In this document: positions 22,941 to 30,835 of the stretch, piece by piece
Layout: each line of letters opens with the position of its first letter
Numbering within the stretch: the stretch's first letter is position 1
Origin: GCA-2688265 sp964527395
Lineage (GTDB): Archaea > Nanobdellota > Nanobdellia > Woesearchaeales > GW2011-AR9
NCBI GenBank assembly: GCA_964527395.1
Contig: CAZGQD010000006.1
Span: forward strand, 1 to 64,000
Length of the DNA stretch: 64,000 bases
Direction: 5' to 3'
Notes under the pieces: model-generated
What the model saw: the letters and a program-made list of their open reading frames with translations, nothing else
Database searches by the model: none
What the model was told of the DNA's origin: nothing
Made by a program: the position numbers and the translations under genes

Positions 22941-23216
22941 GATGCTGGGTCTTTGTTCTGGCCTTTTGCGATAATTGGTAAAAGGTCTTTGGCGCGCTTG
23001 CCTCCTTACTGGCAATTACATTATGAAATTACACCAACAACAAGCATTTTTGTTCATGAAATAGAACAAAAATTATTGCGTAGTTGTTTAGACCTGCGGT
23101 AAGTCTGGCCAAGCGCCATAGGACTTTTATTATAAAATCGCAAAATGATGAATTTGCTAAAATTCAGCGTCTGGAAAATGATTTTTCCATAAAGGCCAGC
23201 TTAAGTACATAGCATC
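22941..23216 (-). ncRNA. Candidate structured RNA, about 276 nt
   Basis: Closing pairs are GATGCT (22941-22946) with AGCATC (23211-23216) and an exact 9-bp CTGGCCTTT (22958-22966) with AAAGGCCAG (23191-23199). Inside are a GGCCTTTT/AAAAGGTC stem and a 9-bp TTTTTGTTC/GAACAAAAA hairpin (about 23047-23073). On the minus strand a hairpin is followed by CAGACGCTGAATT (complement of 23161-23173), identical to a string in the 9394-9676 element. The minus strand is also favoured by a TATA box at 23240-23247, about 25 bp before the first stem base. Confidence 0.45.
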
Positions 23217-23239
23217 ATAGCATCATAGATAACGTAAGA

Positions 23240-23247
23240 TATATAAG
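23240..23247. promoter_or_regulatory. TATA box of the pilin-like gene, possibly bidirectional
   Basis: TATATAAG lies 27 bp upstream of the ATG at 23271. On the other strand the same AT core is about 25 bp from the closing stem of the 22941-23216 element. The arrangement repeats that at 9371-9378, where one TATA box lies between a protein gene and an RNA candidate. Confidence 0.5.
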
Positions 23248-23270
23248 GGAGAATTTATTCTTTCGTATAG

Positions 23271-23828
23271 ATGGTTAGGGTATTTGATAAAAAAGGTTCT
23301 ATTAATCTAGCAATTAATACAATAGTTATGGTAATAATAGGCATGGTAATTCTAACTAGTGGACTTTTGCTTATGAAGCAGTTCATTTCTGGAGCTGAAG
23401 AGATTAAAGAAGGACTTGATGCACAAACTGAGTCTGAACTTCAGCGTTTGCTTGTGGATCAAGGGAAGAAAGTTGCTCTTCCATTGCATACAGTGACATT
23501 AATCGGAGGTGATAGTCATGTTTTTGGGTTAGGGATACTTAATATTGAAGCTGCAACTTATGGGGATTCTTTTTCGATAGAGGCTGCTTTTTCAAGGTAT
23601 TTGAATGAGGATAACAGTGAAACATCAACAAGTCAACATGCGATCTCATGGTTGCTTTATGATGAAGGGCCTTTTTATATTGAAGAAAATCAATATCAAG
23701 CTCAAAGTATTTATTTAGAAGTACCTAATACTGCTACTAAAGGGACTTATATCTTTAATGTTTATGTTTATGATGGTAATGGAAATCGTTATGACAGTGT
23801 AAAAAAGATGTATGTGACAGTTGAGTAA
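23271..23828 (+). CDS. Type-IV-pilin-like secreted protein
   Basis: This 185-residue protein has a short basic leader ending KKGSI, then a hydrophobic stretch of about 22 residues (INTIVMVIIGMVILTSGLLLM). This is the plan of archaeal class III signal peptides and pilin-like proteins of DPANN archaea, in which the leader is cut before the hydrophobic helix. The rest is an exposed beta-rich domain ending GNRYDSVKKMYVTV, reminiscent of immunoglobulin-like folds. It may be part of a surface filament or a membrane-anchored surface protein. No pilus ATPase is in the window. The gene appears leaderless. Confidence 0.65.
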   Translation: MVRVFDKKGSINLAINTIVMVIIGMVILTSGLLLMKQFISGAEEIKEGLDAQTESELQRLLVDQGKKVALPLHTVTLIGGDSHVFGLGILNIEAATYGDSFSIEAAFSRYLNEDNSETSTSQHAISWLLYDEGPFYIEENQYQAQSIYLEVPNTATKGTYIFNVYVYDGNGNRYDSVKKMYVTVE

Positions 23829-23875
23829 GCTCAATAGAGGTAAGATTTATAATGTCTATTTGATTTTTGTTTTCT

Positions 23876-24010
23876 ATGAGTCCGTGGTTATTACTGATAT
23901 TGATAATAGTTGGAAATTTAGTGATCTATTGGATTTTTTATGGGCGTAGGAAATTTGAAGAGAAATTAGAACTTGCAAGAAGATCAGATACAGATGGTTT
24001 GGAAAAATAG
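23876..24010 (+). CDS. Small single-pass membrane protein, 44 residues
   Basis: From ATG 23876 the frame runs 44 codons to TAG. Residues about 3-22 are hydrophobic (WLLLILIIVGNLVIYWIF), followed by a basic GRRKFEEK and a polar tail. The size and layout are those of tiny membrane proteins found next to pilin-like genes in archaea. No family is recognised. It lies between the pilin-like gene and the 24028 gene with short spacers, so it is probably co-transcribed. Confidence 0.5.
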   Translation: MSPWLLLILIIVGNLVIYWIFYGRRKFEEKLELARRSDTDGLEK

Positions 24011-24027
24011 TTTTTTGAGGTAGGAAT

Positions 24028-24543
24028 GTGGCAGAAAGGTATTTAGTTGTTGATAGGTTGAAATTTTCCTATGAGGGGCTTTTTAATGTTTCAGAAGTAT
24101 ATGCAGTAATTACTAATTTTTTCTTTGATAAAGGGTGGGATTACTATGAGAAAGTAAATCAAGAGTTAGTAACACCATCAGGGAAACAGTTTCGTTTTGT
24201 GATAAAACCTTTTAAGAGTGTAACAGACTTTTATAAGATACATATTTTGATAAAATTGAATTTTTTTGATGTAAAAGAAGTAGAAATTGAGCATAAAGGA
24301 CAAATGGTTAGGATGAACCAAGGCCTAATGAGAATGATGATAGATGCGCATATTCAAGCAGATCGTAAGGAAGTGTGGACTGATGGGGGAGTTAAGTGGT
24401 TTTTGCAGTTGATTTTTCAGAAATATTTTTTTAAGCAGCATTTTGATCAAACAAAAGATTGGTTGGAAAGTGATGTTTCAGATTTGTATGAAAAGGTAAG
24501 AACTTATATGAATTCTTATAATTATAGATATAAGAATAAATAA
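24028..24543 (+). CDS. Paralogous family protein of unknown function, member 1
   Basis: The protein has 171 residues from a GTG start. No known family is recognised, but it clearly resembles the 24751-25386 and 62917-63465 products: each starts with a Y-x-G-L/I-F motif followed by a helix, a G-W/Y/N-xx-x-E-K segment, a long alternating beta region and a final helix ending in Tyr/Arg-rich residues. No signal peptide or membrane span is seen. The alternation of beta strands with one helix on each side could be a ligand-binding or assembly domain. It is in line with the pilin-like and 44-residue genes. Confidence 0.6.
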   Translation: MAERYLVVDRLKFSYEGLFNVSEVYAVITNFFFDKGWDYYEKVNQELVTPSGKQFRFVIKPFKSVTDFYKIHILIKLNFFDVKEVEIEHKGQMVRMNQGLMRMMIDAHIQADRKEVWTDGGVKWFLQLIFQKYFFKQHFDQTKDWLESDVSDLYEKVRTYMNSYNYRYKNK

Positions 24544-24567
24544 TGAATTAAGAACATATTAAGAACA

Positions 24568-24660
24568 AATTAGGAATAATTGATAAATTATGAATAAAGA
24601 TGAATTAGGAACAATTGATAAATTATGAATAAAGATGAATTAGGAATAATTGATAAATTT
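24568..24660 (+). repeat. 35-bp direct tandem repeat, about 2.6 copies
   Basis: Copies at 24568-24602, 24603-24637 and 24638-24660 (partial) differ at one base in the first 22. The unit begins AATTAGGAATAATTGATAAA and contains stop codons in several frames. It fills the gap between two paralogous genes, a location where slippage or unequal exchange is likely. The rest of the 24544-24750 gap is AT-rich with no gene seen. Confidence 0.85.
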
Positions 24661-24750
24661 GGTATGAAAGTTTGTTTGAATGTTTAATGGGAAAGAAGTT
24701 TGTGAATTTGAAGAAAATGATGTTGTTTTTGAGAATGAGGAGAGATTTAT

Positions 24751-25386
24751 ATGACTGATAGAAATTTTGGAGAAAGGAGGCTTGTGATTAATGGAAGGAC
24801 TCTTAAGTATTCAGGGATTTTTCATATCAGTGAGTTATTTTCTTCAATAAATGTAGCTTTACAGGAAAAGGGTTATACTCTTCAAGAAAAAAGGCATGAA
24901 GAAGTTGTGACTGAAAATGGTAAAAATATCTTTTTTGAATTGAGACCTTATAAAGAAAAAACTTCTTCTATTATGCTTTTGATAAAAATTAAGATCAATT
25001 TGAAGAATGTAGTTGAACAAGTTCAAGAGCTTCAAGGTAATATTTTTAAATTTGATAAAGGAGATATTGAGATTGTTTTTGATTCTTGGTCTTATTCAGA
25101 TGAAGAAAATAGATGGGGAGCAAACCCAGTTACTTATGTTATTTCTGCTGTAATTGATAAGATTTTTTACAGTTTGCCTGAACTTAATAATTTTAAGGGT
25201 GAAGTTGCAGGAGATACAGGTTTTGTATATTCTAAAATTCGTTCACTTTTGTCATCTTATCGTCGTAGAGATGTCAAATATGTTCCAGATGAAGATGTGA
25301 GAAAACAAATAGAATCTGAAATTGAAGAAGCTCAAGAGATGGATTTGGATGAAAAAAGTAAAGAAGTAGAAAATAAGGATAAGTAA
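24751..25386 (+). CDS. Paralogous family protein of unknown function, member 2
   Basis: The 211-residue protein is related to 24028-24543. It shares the N-terminal YSGIFHISELF element, the GYTLQEKRHEE segment, a beta-rich middle with FELRPYKEK, and a late YSKIRSLLSSYRRRD helix, then adds an acidic tail of about 35 residues ending in Glu/Lys/Asp. A ribosome binding site (GAGGAG about 8 bp upstream) supports the ATG. The pair is separated by a 35-bp tandem repeat, as if produced by local duplication. Function unknown. Confidence 0.6.
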   Translation: MTDRNFGERRLVINGRTLKYSGIFHISELFSSINVALQEKGYTLQEKRHEEVVTENGKNIFFELRPYKEKTSSIMLLIKIKINLKNVVEQVQELQGNIFKFDKGDIEIVFDSWSYSDEENRWGANPVTYVISAVIDKIFYSLPELNNFKGEVAGDTGFVYSKIRSLLSSYRRRDVKYVPDEDVRKQIESEIEEAQEMDLDEKSKEVENKDK

Positions 25387-25442
25387 TGAGTTTTATCTTA
25401 TTTTCATTATATTTTTATCAGTTTAATTGATTTTTTTTTTTT

Positions 25443-25691
25443 TTATTTATTATTTATTTCAATGTCTTTTTTTTCTTCAACTAATTTTAGAAATTGTTTG
25501 AAATTTGGAGCAGTACCTTCACTTTCTTTAGTGTTTTTATGCTTGATTTCACTAGTTTCGTTATTTTTTTTAGAGTTGAATTGAATTTGGGATCTTTGTT
25601 CTTCGCTTTCTTTAATGTGTTTTTGAAGAATTTTAACAACTTGACTTAATCTTTCAAGTGAATCTGTTTGTGTATCTATTGTAAATTTCAT
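25443..25691 (-). CDS. Small charged coiled-coil protein
   Basis: The protein has 82 residues. After a short beta-like start (MKFTIDTQTD) come helical segments with heptad Leu/Val (LERLSQVVKILQKHI) and a second helix near the end (FKQFLKLVEEKKDIE), joined by a polar, low-complexity linker. No family is recognised. Its reality is supported by a TATA-like ATATATAAAC on the minus strand about 26-30 bp before the ATG. Confidence 0.45.
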   Translation of the reverse strand: MKFTIDTQTDSLERLSQVVKILQKHIKESEEQRSQIQFNSKKNNETSEIKHKNTKESEGTAPNFKQFLKLVEEKKDIEINNK

Positions 25692-25803
25692 TAGAATTTA
25701 TTTAAGGTAAATTGTTTATATATTTTTAGTTTTTTAGTCTGTTGAGAGTATTTTTGAAAGTTATTTTGGAATGTTTTTTAAATAGTGATAATTTTTTTAA
25801 TTA

Positions 25804-26655
25804 ATGGAAATTTTGTTTGGGTTAATTGCAGCTTTGGGTTTTGGACTTAGTAATGCGATTTCTCAAGTACCATCAAAAAAGTTGGGAGCAAAAAAAACAG
25901 TTTTTTATAGGGCAATTTATCTAAGTTTGATTCTTTTTTTTGTTTTAGTTTCATTTATTGATTCAGTAGTTTTATCATGGAAATATGTTTTATTCACTTT
26001 AGGGATCTCGTTTATAGGTTATTTTTCTTTGATTTCTTTTTTTAAAGCATTAAAAGTTGGAAAGGTAGGAATTGTTTCTCCTATAGCAAATTCTTCAGTT
26101 GTATTCACAATATTGTTCTCTTTGATTTTTTTTGGAGAAGTTTTGAGTTTATTTCAAATATTTTCAGTTTTGTTGATATTGTTAGGGATAATACTGGTTT
26201 CAATTAATTTAAAGGATTTTAGAAACTCGCATTTGTTTGATTTTTCTAGTGGAATACCTTATGCTCTTTTGACTACTTTTTTATGGGGTTTAGTGTTCTT
26301 TTTGTTCAAAATTCCAGTGGACGTCTTAGGACCGATATTAACATCTTTTATTATTGAGTTTGGAGTACTTGTTTATAGTGGAATTCATTTGTTTTTTTCT
26401 AGTGAGGGTTTTTCTATCAAAGATAAAAGTGTTTTGAAACATTTGTTTTTTGTAGCTTTATTTGGAGCAATAGGAACACTTTTTTTTAATTTAGGTATCA
26501 GTAGAGGTGCTGTTAGCATAGTGGCTGCACTCACTTTTGCAAATCCACTTATTGCAACTTTATATGGGAAGTTTGTTTATAAAGAAGAATTGTATTTACA
26601 ACAGTATTTGGCAATAATTGTGATAGTTTTAGGAGTTGTGATGATTTCTGTTTAG
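25804..26655 (+). CDS. EamA/DMT-superfamily transporter
   Basis: The 283-residue protein has ten hydrophobic segments arranged as two five-helix repeats. Each repeat ends with the typical pattern of an outer-face Pro and a helix leading to GE/KE (GIVSPIANSSVVFTILFSLIFFGE and AALTFANPLIATLYGKFVYKE). This is the drug/metabolite transporter fold. Substrates of this family range from amino acids to nucleotides and sugars, and none can be assigned here. The ATG has no ribosome binding site. It converges on tatD. Confidence 0.85.
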   Translation: MEILFGLIAALGFGLSNAISQVPSKKLGAKKTVFYRAIYLSLILFFVLVSFIDSVVLSWKYVLFTLGISFIGYFSLISFFKALKVGKVGIVSPIANSSVVFTILFSLIFFGEVLSLFQIFSVLLILLGIILVSINLKDFRNSHLFDFSSGIPYALLTTFLWGLVFFLFKIPVDVLGPILTSFIIEFGVLVYSGIHLFFSSEGFSIKDKSVLKHLFFVALFGAIGTLFFNLGISRGAVSIVAALTFANPLIATLYGKFVYKEELYLQQYLAIIVIVLGVVMISV

Positions 26656-26698
26656 GTAATTGTGATTCAAGATTAAAATTGATTACTGGGTTAGATGT

Positions 26699-27505
26699 TT
26701 ATTGGTTGTTCAGAATATTTTGGAAGTTTTCCCAGATCTGTTTTGCTGCCTTAGATTCTGTAGTTTCTTTAATTTCTGCAATCTTTTTGATTGATTCAGT
26801 AATATTTTTAGGTTCGTTTTTTTGGTCAGGGTAGGGGCTTAGCCAAGGGGCATCAGTTTCAGTAAGTAATTGAGTGATAGGAACAATTTGTGCTAGGTAC
26901 TCGAATTGTTTTAGTTTTTTTACTATTGCTGGAACAGTTAAGTAGTGTCCTAAATCTGCTGCTTTTTGAACTAGTTTTTTCTTTCCAGAGAAACAATGAT
27001 GTATTACATTGATCTCTTTGTTTTTGATTTCTTCATCTAGGATTTGTAGAACGTCTTTTTCTGCTTTTCGTGAATGAATAATGATGGGTTTTTTGATTCT
27101 GATGGCGAATTGAATGATTTTTCTGAAGTTTTCTTGCTGTTTTAAGTGATCTTTAGGGTCTTTTGTCCAATAGTAGTCTAAACCAATTTCGCCAATTCCT
27201 ATGATTTTGTCTTTGTTTTTTTCAATGAAGGCTAGTTCACTTTTTAAGTTGAATTTTTTACTGATTGAGAGGCCACTTTCGTCTGGTTTTATTCCAATTA
27301 AGTCAGTTGGGTAAAGGCCAAGTGTAACTTTGATGATTTCAGGGTATTTTTCTTGCAGTTTTAGAACTTCTCTATTAGTTGGAGGGTTGACACCAGATAC
27401 AACAATTGCTCCTAATTTGGCGTTTTTTGCTCTTTGAATGACTTTGTCTAGTTTGTCATGGTAATATTCATGGGTCAAATGGCAATGCATATCTAAAAGT
27501 TTCAT
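26699..27505 (-). CDS. tatD: TatD-family metal-dependent hydrolase (DNase)
   Basis: The 268 residues show all the metal ligands of the TatD amidohydrolase fold: MHCHLTH at the N-terminus, IGEIGLDYYW near residue 105, PIIIHSRKAEKDV, VIHHCFSGKK near 180, and LTETDAPWLSP near 230. TatD enzymes are 3'-5' exonucleases acting on DNA or RNA, with roles in repair and tRNA quality control. The length is normal. It stands alone, converging on the EamA gene and divergent from the RelA/SpoT-like gene. Confidence 0.93.
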   Translation of the reverse strand: MKLLDMHCHLTHEYYHDKLDKVIQRAKNAKLGAIVVSGVNPPTNREVLKLQEKYPEIIKVTLGLYPTDLIGIKPDESGLSISKKFNLKSELAFIEKNKDKIIGIGEIGLDYYWTKDPKDHLKQQENFRKIIQFAIRIKKPIIIHSRKAEKDVLQILDEEIKNKEINVIHHCFSGKKKLVQKAADLGHYLTVPAIVKKLKQFEYLAQIVPITQLLTETDAPWLSPYPDQKNEPKNITESIKKIAEIKETTESKAAKQIWENFQNILNNQ

Positions 27506-27712
27506 GTTTTTTTTGGTTGTTTAGTGCTTTAAGTAGTTTTCGTAGGTGCTGGAAGACGTAGAATCTTTTCAGATGTAAAATTGAAGTAATTTTGTATGTT
27601 TTTAGAGAAGGTTTAGTTTTGTTGTTTTAATATGAATAATATCTGCTTTTTATAGTAAGCTTTATAATCTTTGACTATTTAGGTTAATTCTACGTTGATG
27701 TAGGCAAGTGAA

Positions 27713-28915
27713 ATGATCAAAAAGGAATATACTTTTGTGGATTTACAAGTCCCTGAGCCAGTAAAGAAGGTTCTAGATGTTGGAGATTTATTTGATTCTA
27801 ATGATGTGATGTATCCAGTAGCTGAGTTTTTTTATTCTAAGGTAAAAGTTTTGTATAAAAGGATAGGTAAACGTAAAAATGGAGAAAATTCTTTGTTACA
27901 TCCACTTAATGTAGTTATGAATCTGAAGAGAAGAGGAGGAGTAGCTGATCAAGTAACTTTGCTGGGTGGACTTTTACATGATTATATTGAAGAGCAAGTT
28001 GATATGTATGCTAAGGATGAAGGGATTGATCACAAAAGTGAAAAGGGTAAAAGGATACTTGATTCTTATGAGGTGGTATTTTCTAAGGAGTTCCAAGCTG
28101 ATTTGCTTAATTTGAAAAAGAAGTATGGGATTTCTCGTGATTTTGTTTCTGAGTTAGTAGGAGTTTTATCTTTGTTGACACGCCACAAACGTCATTTTTA
28201 TTACAAATCTTTATCGTTTATGTTTACAAGTATAGATTACTCTGACCGTGTAAGAGAAATGGCTATGCAGATAAAAATGGCTGATAGGATACATAATATT
28301 CAATCAATAGAATGTTTTTCAGAGCGAGGAAGACTTTATCAGTGTTTTAAGAACTTTTTTATCTTGAACAATGTTAAGCGTTTTTTATTAGATCATTATG
28401 ACAAATCTGTATTTCATAGGATTCGTGATGGAAAGAAACCTGTGGAGACAGAGAGGCTGTTTAACAAGTGTGCAAAAGCGACTTATTTAGCGTATTTGAA
28501 GATTTGTGTGATTGCAACAAATAAAGGTATATGGCCAGTTAAAACTGCGCTGCAGCTTGCTTTTAAAAAGTACAAATTTGAATATTCTGGGATTTGGGAA
28601 GTAACTGATGTAGTTAATATTTTTAGACATCCAATGCATTTGTATTTTGGGATTGTACGTAAGTTTGATGCAAGACTGCATCAAGAAAGAGAAGCTTATG
28701 AAGAACGTATTTTGATTGAAAAAGCTTTTTGTGAGAGGTATTTTGCAGTTTTGAAGTATAAGGATGATCAGTTAAGAGCAATTTTAGATTATAAAGATGC
28801 TTATGCGTTAAAAGAGATTATTGCACATTTGCTTTATGATCATAATTATTATTTGAAGAATTTTATAGCTGAGGATTTGACCAGAAGTGGAAGAATCAGA
28901 AAGCGTAAGAGGTAA
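27713..28915 (+). CDS. RelA/SpoT-like HD-domain protein
   Basis: The first 230 of 400 residues match the hydrolase half of RelA/SpoT proteins: NSLLHPLNVVMNL gives the first His, LLGGLLHDYIEE the HD pair with following Glu, and IKMADRIHNIQS the later Asp. No (p)ppGpp synthetase domain follows; instead the C-terminal 170 residues are helical and rich in Lys and Tyr, unlike known TGS/ACT regions. Classic (p)ppGpp signalling is rare in archaea, so the substrate may be another nucleotide. The preceding gap 27506-27712 is AT-rich without an obvious gene. Confidence 0.72.
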   Translation: MIKKEYTFVDLQVPEPVKKVLDVGDLFDSNDVMYPVAEFFYSKVKVLYKRIGKRKNGENSLLHPLNVVMNLKRRGGVADQVTLLGGLLHDYIEEQVDMYAKDEGIDHKSEKGKRILDSYEVVFSKEFQADLLNLKKKYGISRDFVSELVGVLSLLTRHKRHFYYKSLSFMFTSIDYSDRVREMAMQIKMADRIHNIQSIECFSERGRLYQCFKNFFILNNVKRFLLDHYDKSVFHRIRDGKKPVETERLFNKCAKATYLAYLKICVIATNKGIWPVKTALQLAFKKYKFEYSGIWEVTDVVNIFRHPMHLYFGIVRKFDARLHQEREAYEERILIEKAFCERYFAVLKYKDDQLRAILDYKDAYALKEIIAHLLYDHNYYLKNFIAEDLTRSGRIRKRKR

Positions 28916-28920
28916 TTATA

Positions 28921-29089
28921 ATGAGTTTAGATTTAGAAAGAACAGTTAGTAATGAGATAGGATTATTACCTAATAGGAGATCCAGCAGAACCAGCACTAC
29001 TTTTAATATCAGGGATTTATGAAAATACCAAATTGTTAGGGTATGCAAGCATTATTGGTTCTACACTTGCAAATTATTTGTCTGGTTGA
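28921..29089 (+). pseudogene. Small frameshifted gene
   Basis: ATG 28921, five bases after the preceding stop, opens a sensible N-terminus (SLDLERTVSNEIG). A +1 shift at about 28965-28976 is needed to continue into an equally protein-like segment (GDPAEPALLLISGIYENTK) that runs to TGA 29087-29089. In the second frame no start codon exists after the preceding stop at 28958. The joined product would be about 56 residues, partly hydrophobic, and of unknown function. Either a real frameshift or a one-base sequencing error would explain it. Confidence 0.4.
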
Positions 29090-29143
29090 TTATATTATTT
29101 ACGCTAGTTTTATATAGATTTCACTTCCTATTTTTTATTTGCA

Positions 29144-29518
29144 ATGGGAATATATGTAGCACACTCACGAAAGTTTGATTTTGAAGCTGAATTATATGGT
29201 GTGATACGTCATAGTTCACTTTTTGAAGACTATGATTTTGTGTTCCCACATGAAAAGTCTTCTGGATTGTTTGATTCTAATACTTATTTATCTAATTCAT
29301 GTGAATTAGTTGTAGCTGAAGTGTCTTTTGCTTCTACAGGTCTTGGAATTGAGCTTGGATGGGCAGATAGCTTTGGAATTCCAATAGTATGTTTGTTTAA
29401 AAAGGGTGAAAAGATTTCTTCGTCTCTTAAGGCTCTTAAAAAAGTTAGGTTTGTAGAGTACTCAACAGTGCAAGAATTGATTTTGGGCGTTAAGGGAGCT
29501 ATTGATCGGGTGTATTGA
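29144..29518 (+). CDS. Nucleoside 2-deoxyribosyltransferase-like protein
   Basis: The 124-residue protein matches the small flavodoxin-like fold of nucleoside deoxyribosyltransferases: YVAHSRKFDFEAELYG at the start, SCELVVAEVSFASTGLGIELGWA with the conserved acidic residues and the Glu that acts as nucleophile in the family, and IPIVCLFKKGEKIS at the end. These enzymes move deoxyribose between bases or hydrolyse nucleoside monophosphates. With the nucleoside phosphorylase, MazG and NUDIX proteins it adds to a nucleotide-salvage or pool-cleaning theme. A TATA box (TTTTATATAG near 29110) lies about 30 bp upstream. Confidence 0.75.
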   Translation: MGIYVAHSRKFDFEAELYGVIRHSSLFEDYDFVFPHEKSSGLFDSNTYLSNSCELVVAEVSFASTGLGIELGWADSFGIPIVCLFKKGEKISSSLKALKKVRFVEYSTVQELILGVKGAIDRVY

Positions 29519-29527
29519 GAATTTGAG

Positions 29528-30106
29528 TTGAGTGATCTTGGATTAGATCATCTTCTTTTTTTTGAGAATGATTTTCTATTTTTTGGTTTGAATCTTTTGT
29601 TAAATTGCTTTTTGGGTTTTGGCTTAGCAGCAGCTCCTGTTGCTGTTGGTTTGTTTATTTTGTATTTTTTTGATAGTTTTATGTTTGCTAAGAATGCTAT
29701 TCTGTTAGTTTTTGGTTTGTTAGTAATGCTTAGTGGTTTGGTTTTGGGATATGTATCTATGAAACATTTGGGTAAAAATAGAGATGATTCATGAAAATTA
29801 GAAATTTTCAGATGCATATTTTAAAAAAATCTGCATTTTTGGATTTCTAAGAATCAAAAGAAGCAAAGGAGTCTGGTGATGACTGGACTTTATGCTAAAA
29901 TTAGGCATCCAATCTATACAAGTATGATTTTGTATTATTTAGGCTTGATATTGGTGTTTTTTAACTTGCTGACAGCTGCGTTGTATTTGCTTTTGTTAGG
30001 AATTTTAGTGTATACAGCAATATCAGAAGAGAATTTTTTGAAAGGTAAGTTTAAGGATTGTGAAGAGTATATGAAAAGGACTGGAAGGTTTTTTCCTAGG
30101 TTTTGA
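29528..30106 (+). pseudogene. Interrupted membrane methyltransferase (isoprenylcysteine/phospholipid type)
   Basis: Two pieces share one reading frame. The first, from TTG 29528, has three membrane segments and ends in TGA at 29792. The second is open from after TAA at 29822-29824, with a possible ATG at 29876; it carries TGLYAKIRHPIYTS, SEENFLKGKF and a final RTGRFFPRF, the C-terminal signature of ICMT/PEMT-like membrane methyltransferases (RHP binds SAM, EE follows). The join contains two stops and an imperfect hairpin (about 29800-29850). Neither other frame is open across it. The gene is therefore probably decayed, unless the halves are made separately. Confidence 0.55.
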
Positions 30107-30145
30107 TGTTAAGGTTTTTAAATAGTGTTTTAAAATTGTTGTTTT

Positions 30146-30835
30146 GTGGTAGAATCTAATCAAAATGTTGCAAGATTTGAAGTCTCTGGAATTACTGTAC
30201 CTCTTCCAGAAAGATGGTATTTTCATGATGAAGGAGCTAGTTCTTTAGATTGTTTGTTTCCATTGAGTGAAGGTCCTAGATCTATTACTGGTAGAGCTTT
30301 TGAAATTGTTGTTGGACATTTGACTCGTTATTTGACTAATGTTGAAGGGATGGAGATTGGAAAAGCAAGAAATGAAGCAAGAAAGCATGCTCTTTATGAA
30401 AATGGATTTCATACATTATTGGTTAATGTAGCTTCAGGTCTAAGTTATATTAGTGGTGCTAGTTTGCTTCATGGGCCTAACAATTATGGAAATGGGGATG
30501 AAACTCATATTCATATATTATATCTTGATGTAGGAAGAGAAGATTTTAATTTGAGGATAAGGGCTCATGAAGAGCAACACGTAATTAGTTACATTCCTGG
30601 AGGACTTCAAATTTTAGAAAGAAAAATAGAAGAAGAATGTGGAGAAAAAGTTTATTTTGATAAAATTACAGATAGAGAAGTAGCAGCTGATCTTAATGCA
30701 GTTCATGCACTTACAGTGAGAGGTTTTGATTTAAAAGAAATTATTAAATCTGATTCTGGATTAGATCCAAATTTAGGAAGAAAGTTTAGAAGAGCTATGC
30801 ATATTTATGAGACTGGTGATTATGGCAATTTATGA
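30146..30835 (+). CDS. HExxH metallopeptidase-like protein
   Basis: The protein has 229 residues from a GTG start. Around residue 133 it carries RAHEEQHVISY, an HExxH Zn-binding motif, and about 50 residues later DREVAADLNAVHAL offers an acidic third ligand, as in gluzincins. There is no signal peptide or membrane segment, so it would be cytoplasmic. I do not recognise the family, and the N-terminal 120 residues are unfamiliar. It might equally be a non-peptidase metal hydrolase. Downstream, the gap 30836-31094 holds a perfect palindrome TTGTTATAACAA (30858-30869) and a TCGGAGCGAAGCA string (31022-31034) like one at 3725-3737, but no gene. Confidence 0.6.
   Translation: MVESNQNVARFEVSGITVPLPERWYFHDEGASSLDCLFPLSEGPRSITGRAFEIVVGHLTRYLTNVEGMEIGKARNEARKHALYENGFHTLLVNVASGLSYISGASLLHGPNNYGNGDETHIHILYLDVGREDFNLRIRAHEEQHVISYIPGGLQILERKIEEECGEKVYFDKITDREVAADLNAVHALTVRGFDLKEIIKSDSGLDPNLGRKFRRAMHIYETGDYGNL

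Larger units (their letters stand above)
22624..23234. repeat. CATAGATAA repeats bounding two structured elements
   Basis: CATAGATAA occurs at 22625-22633, 22932-22940 and 23224-23232. The outer two are part of an identical 12-bp string TCATAGATAACG (22624-22635 and 23223-23234). The spacings are 307 and 292 bp, and each interval holds one closed RNA-like structure. No protein gene is seen from 22599 to 23270. Confidence 0.5.

Noticed and set aside
22599..23270. A hidden protein gene in the long spacer
   Set aside because: All six frames are broken by frequent stops; the sequence is rich in paired segments and higher in GC than the surrounding spacers.
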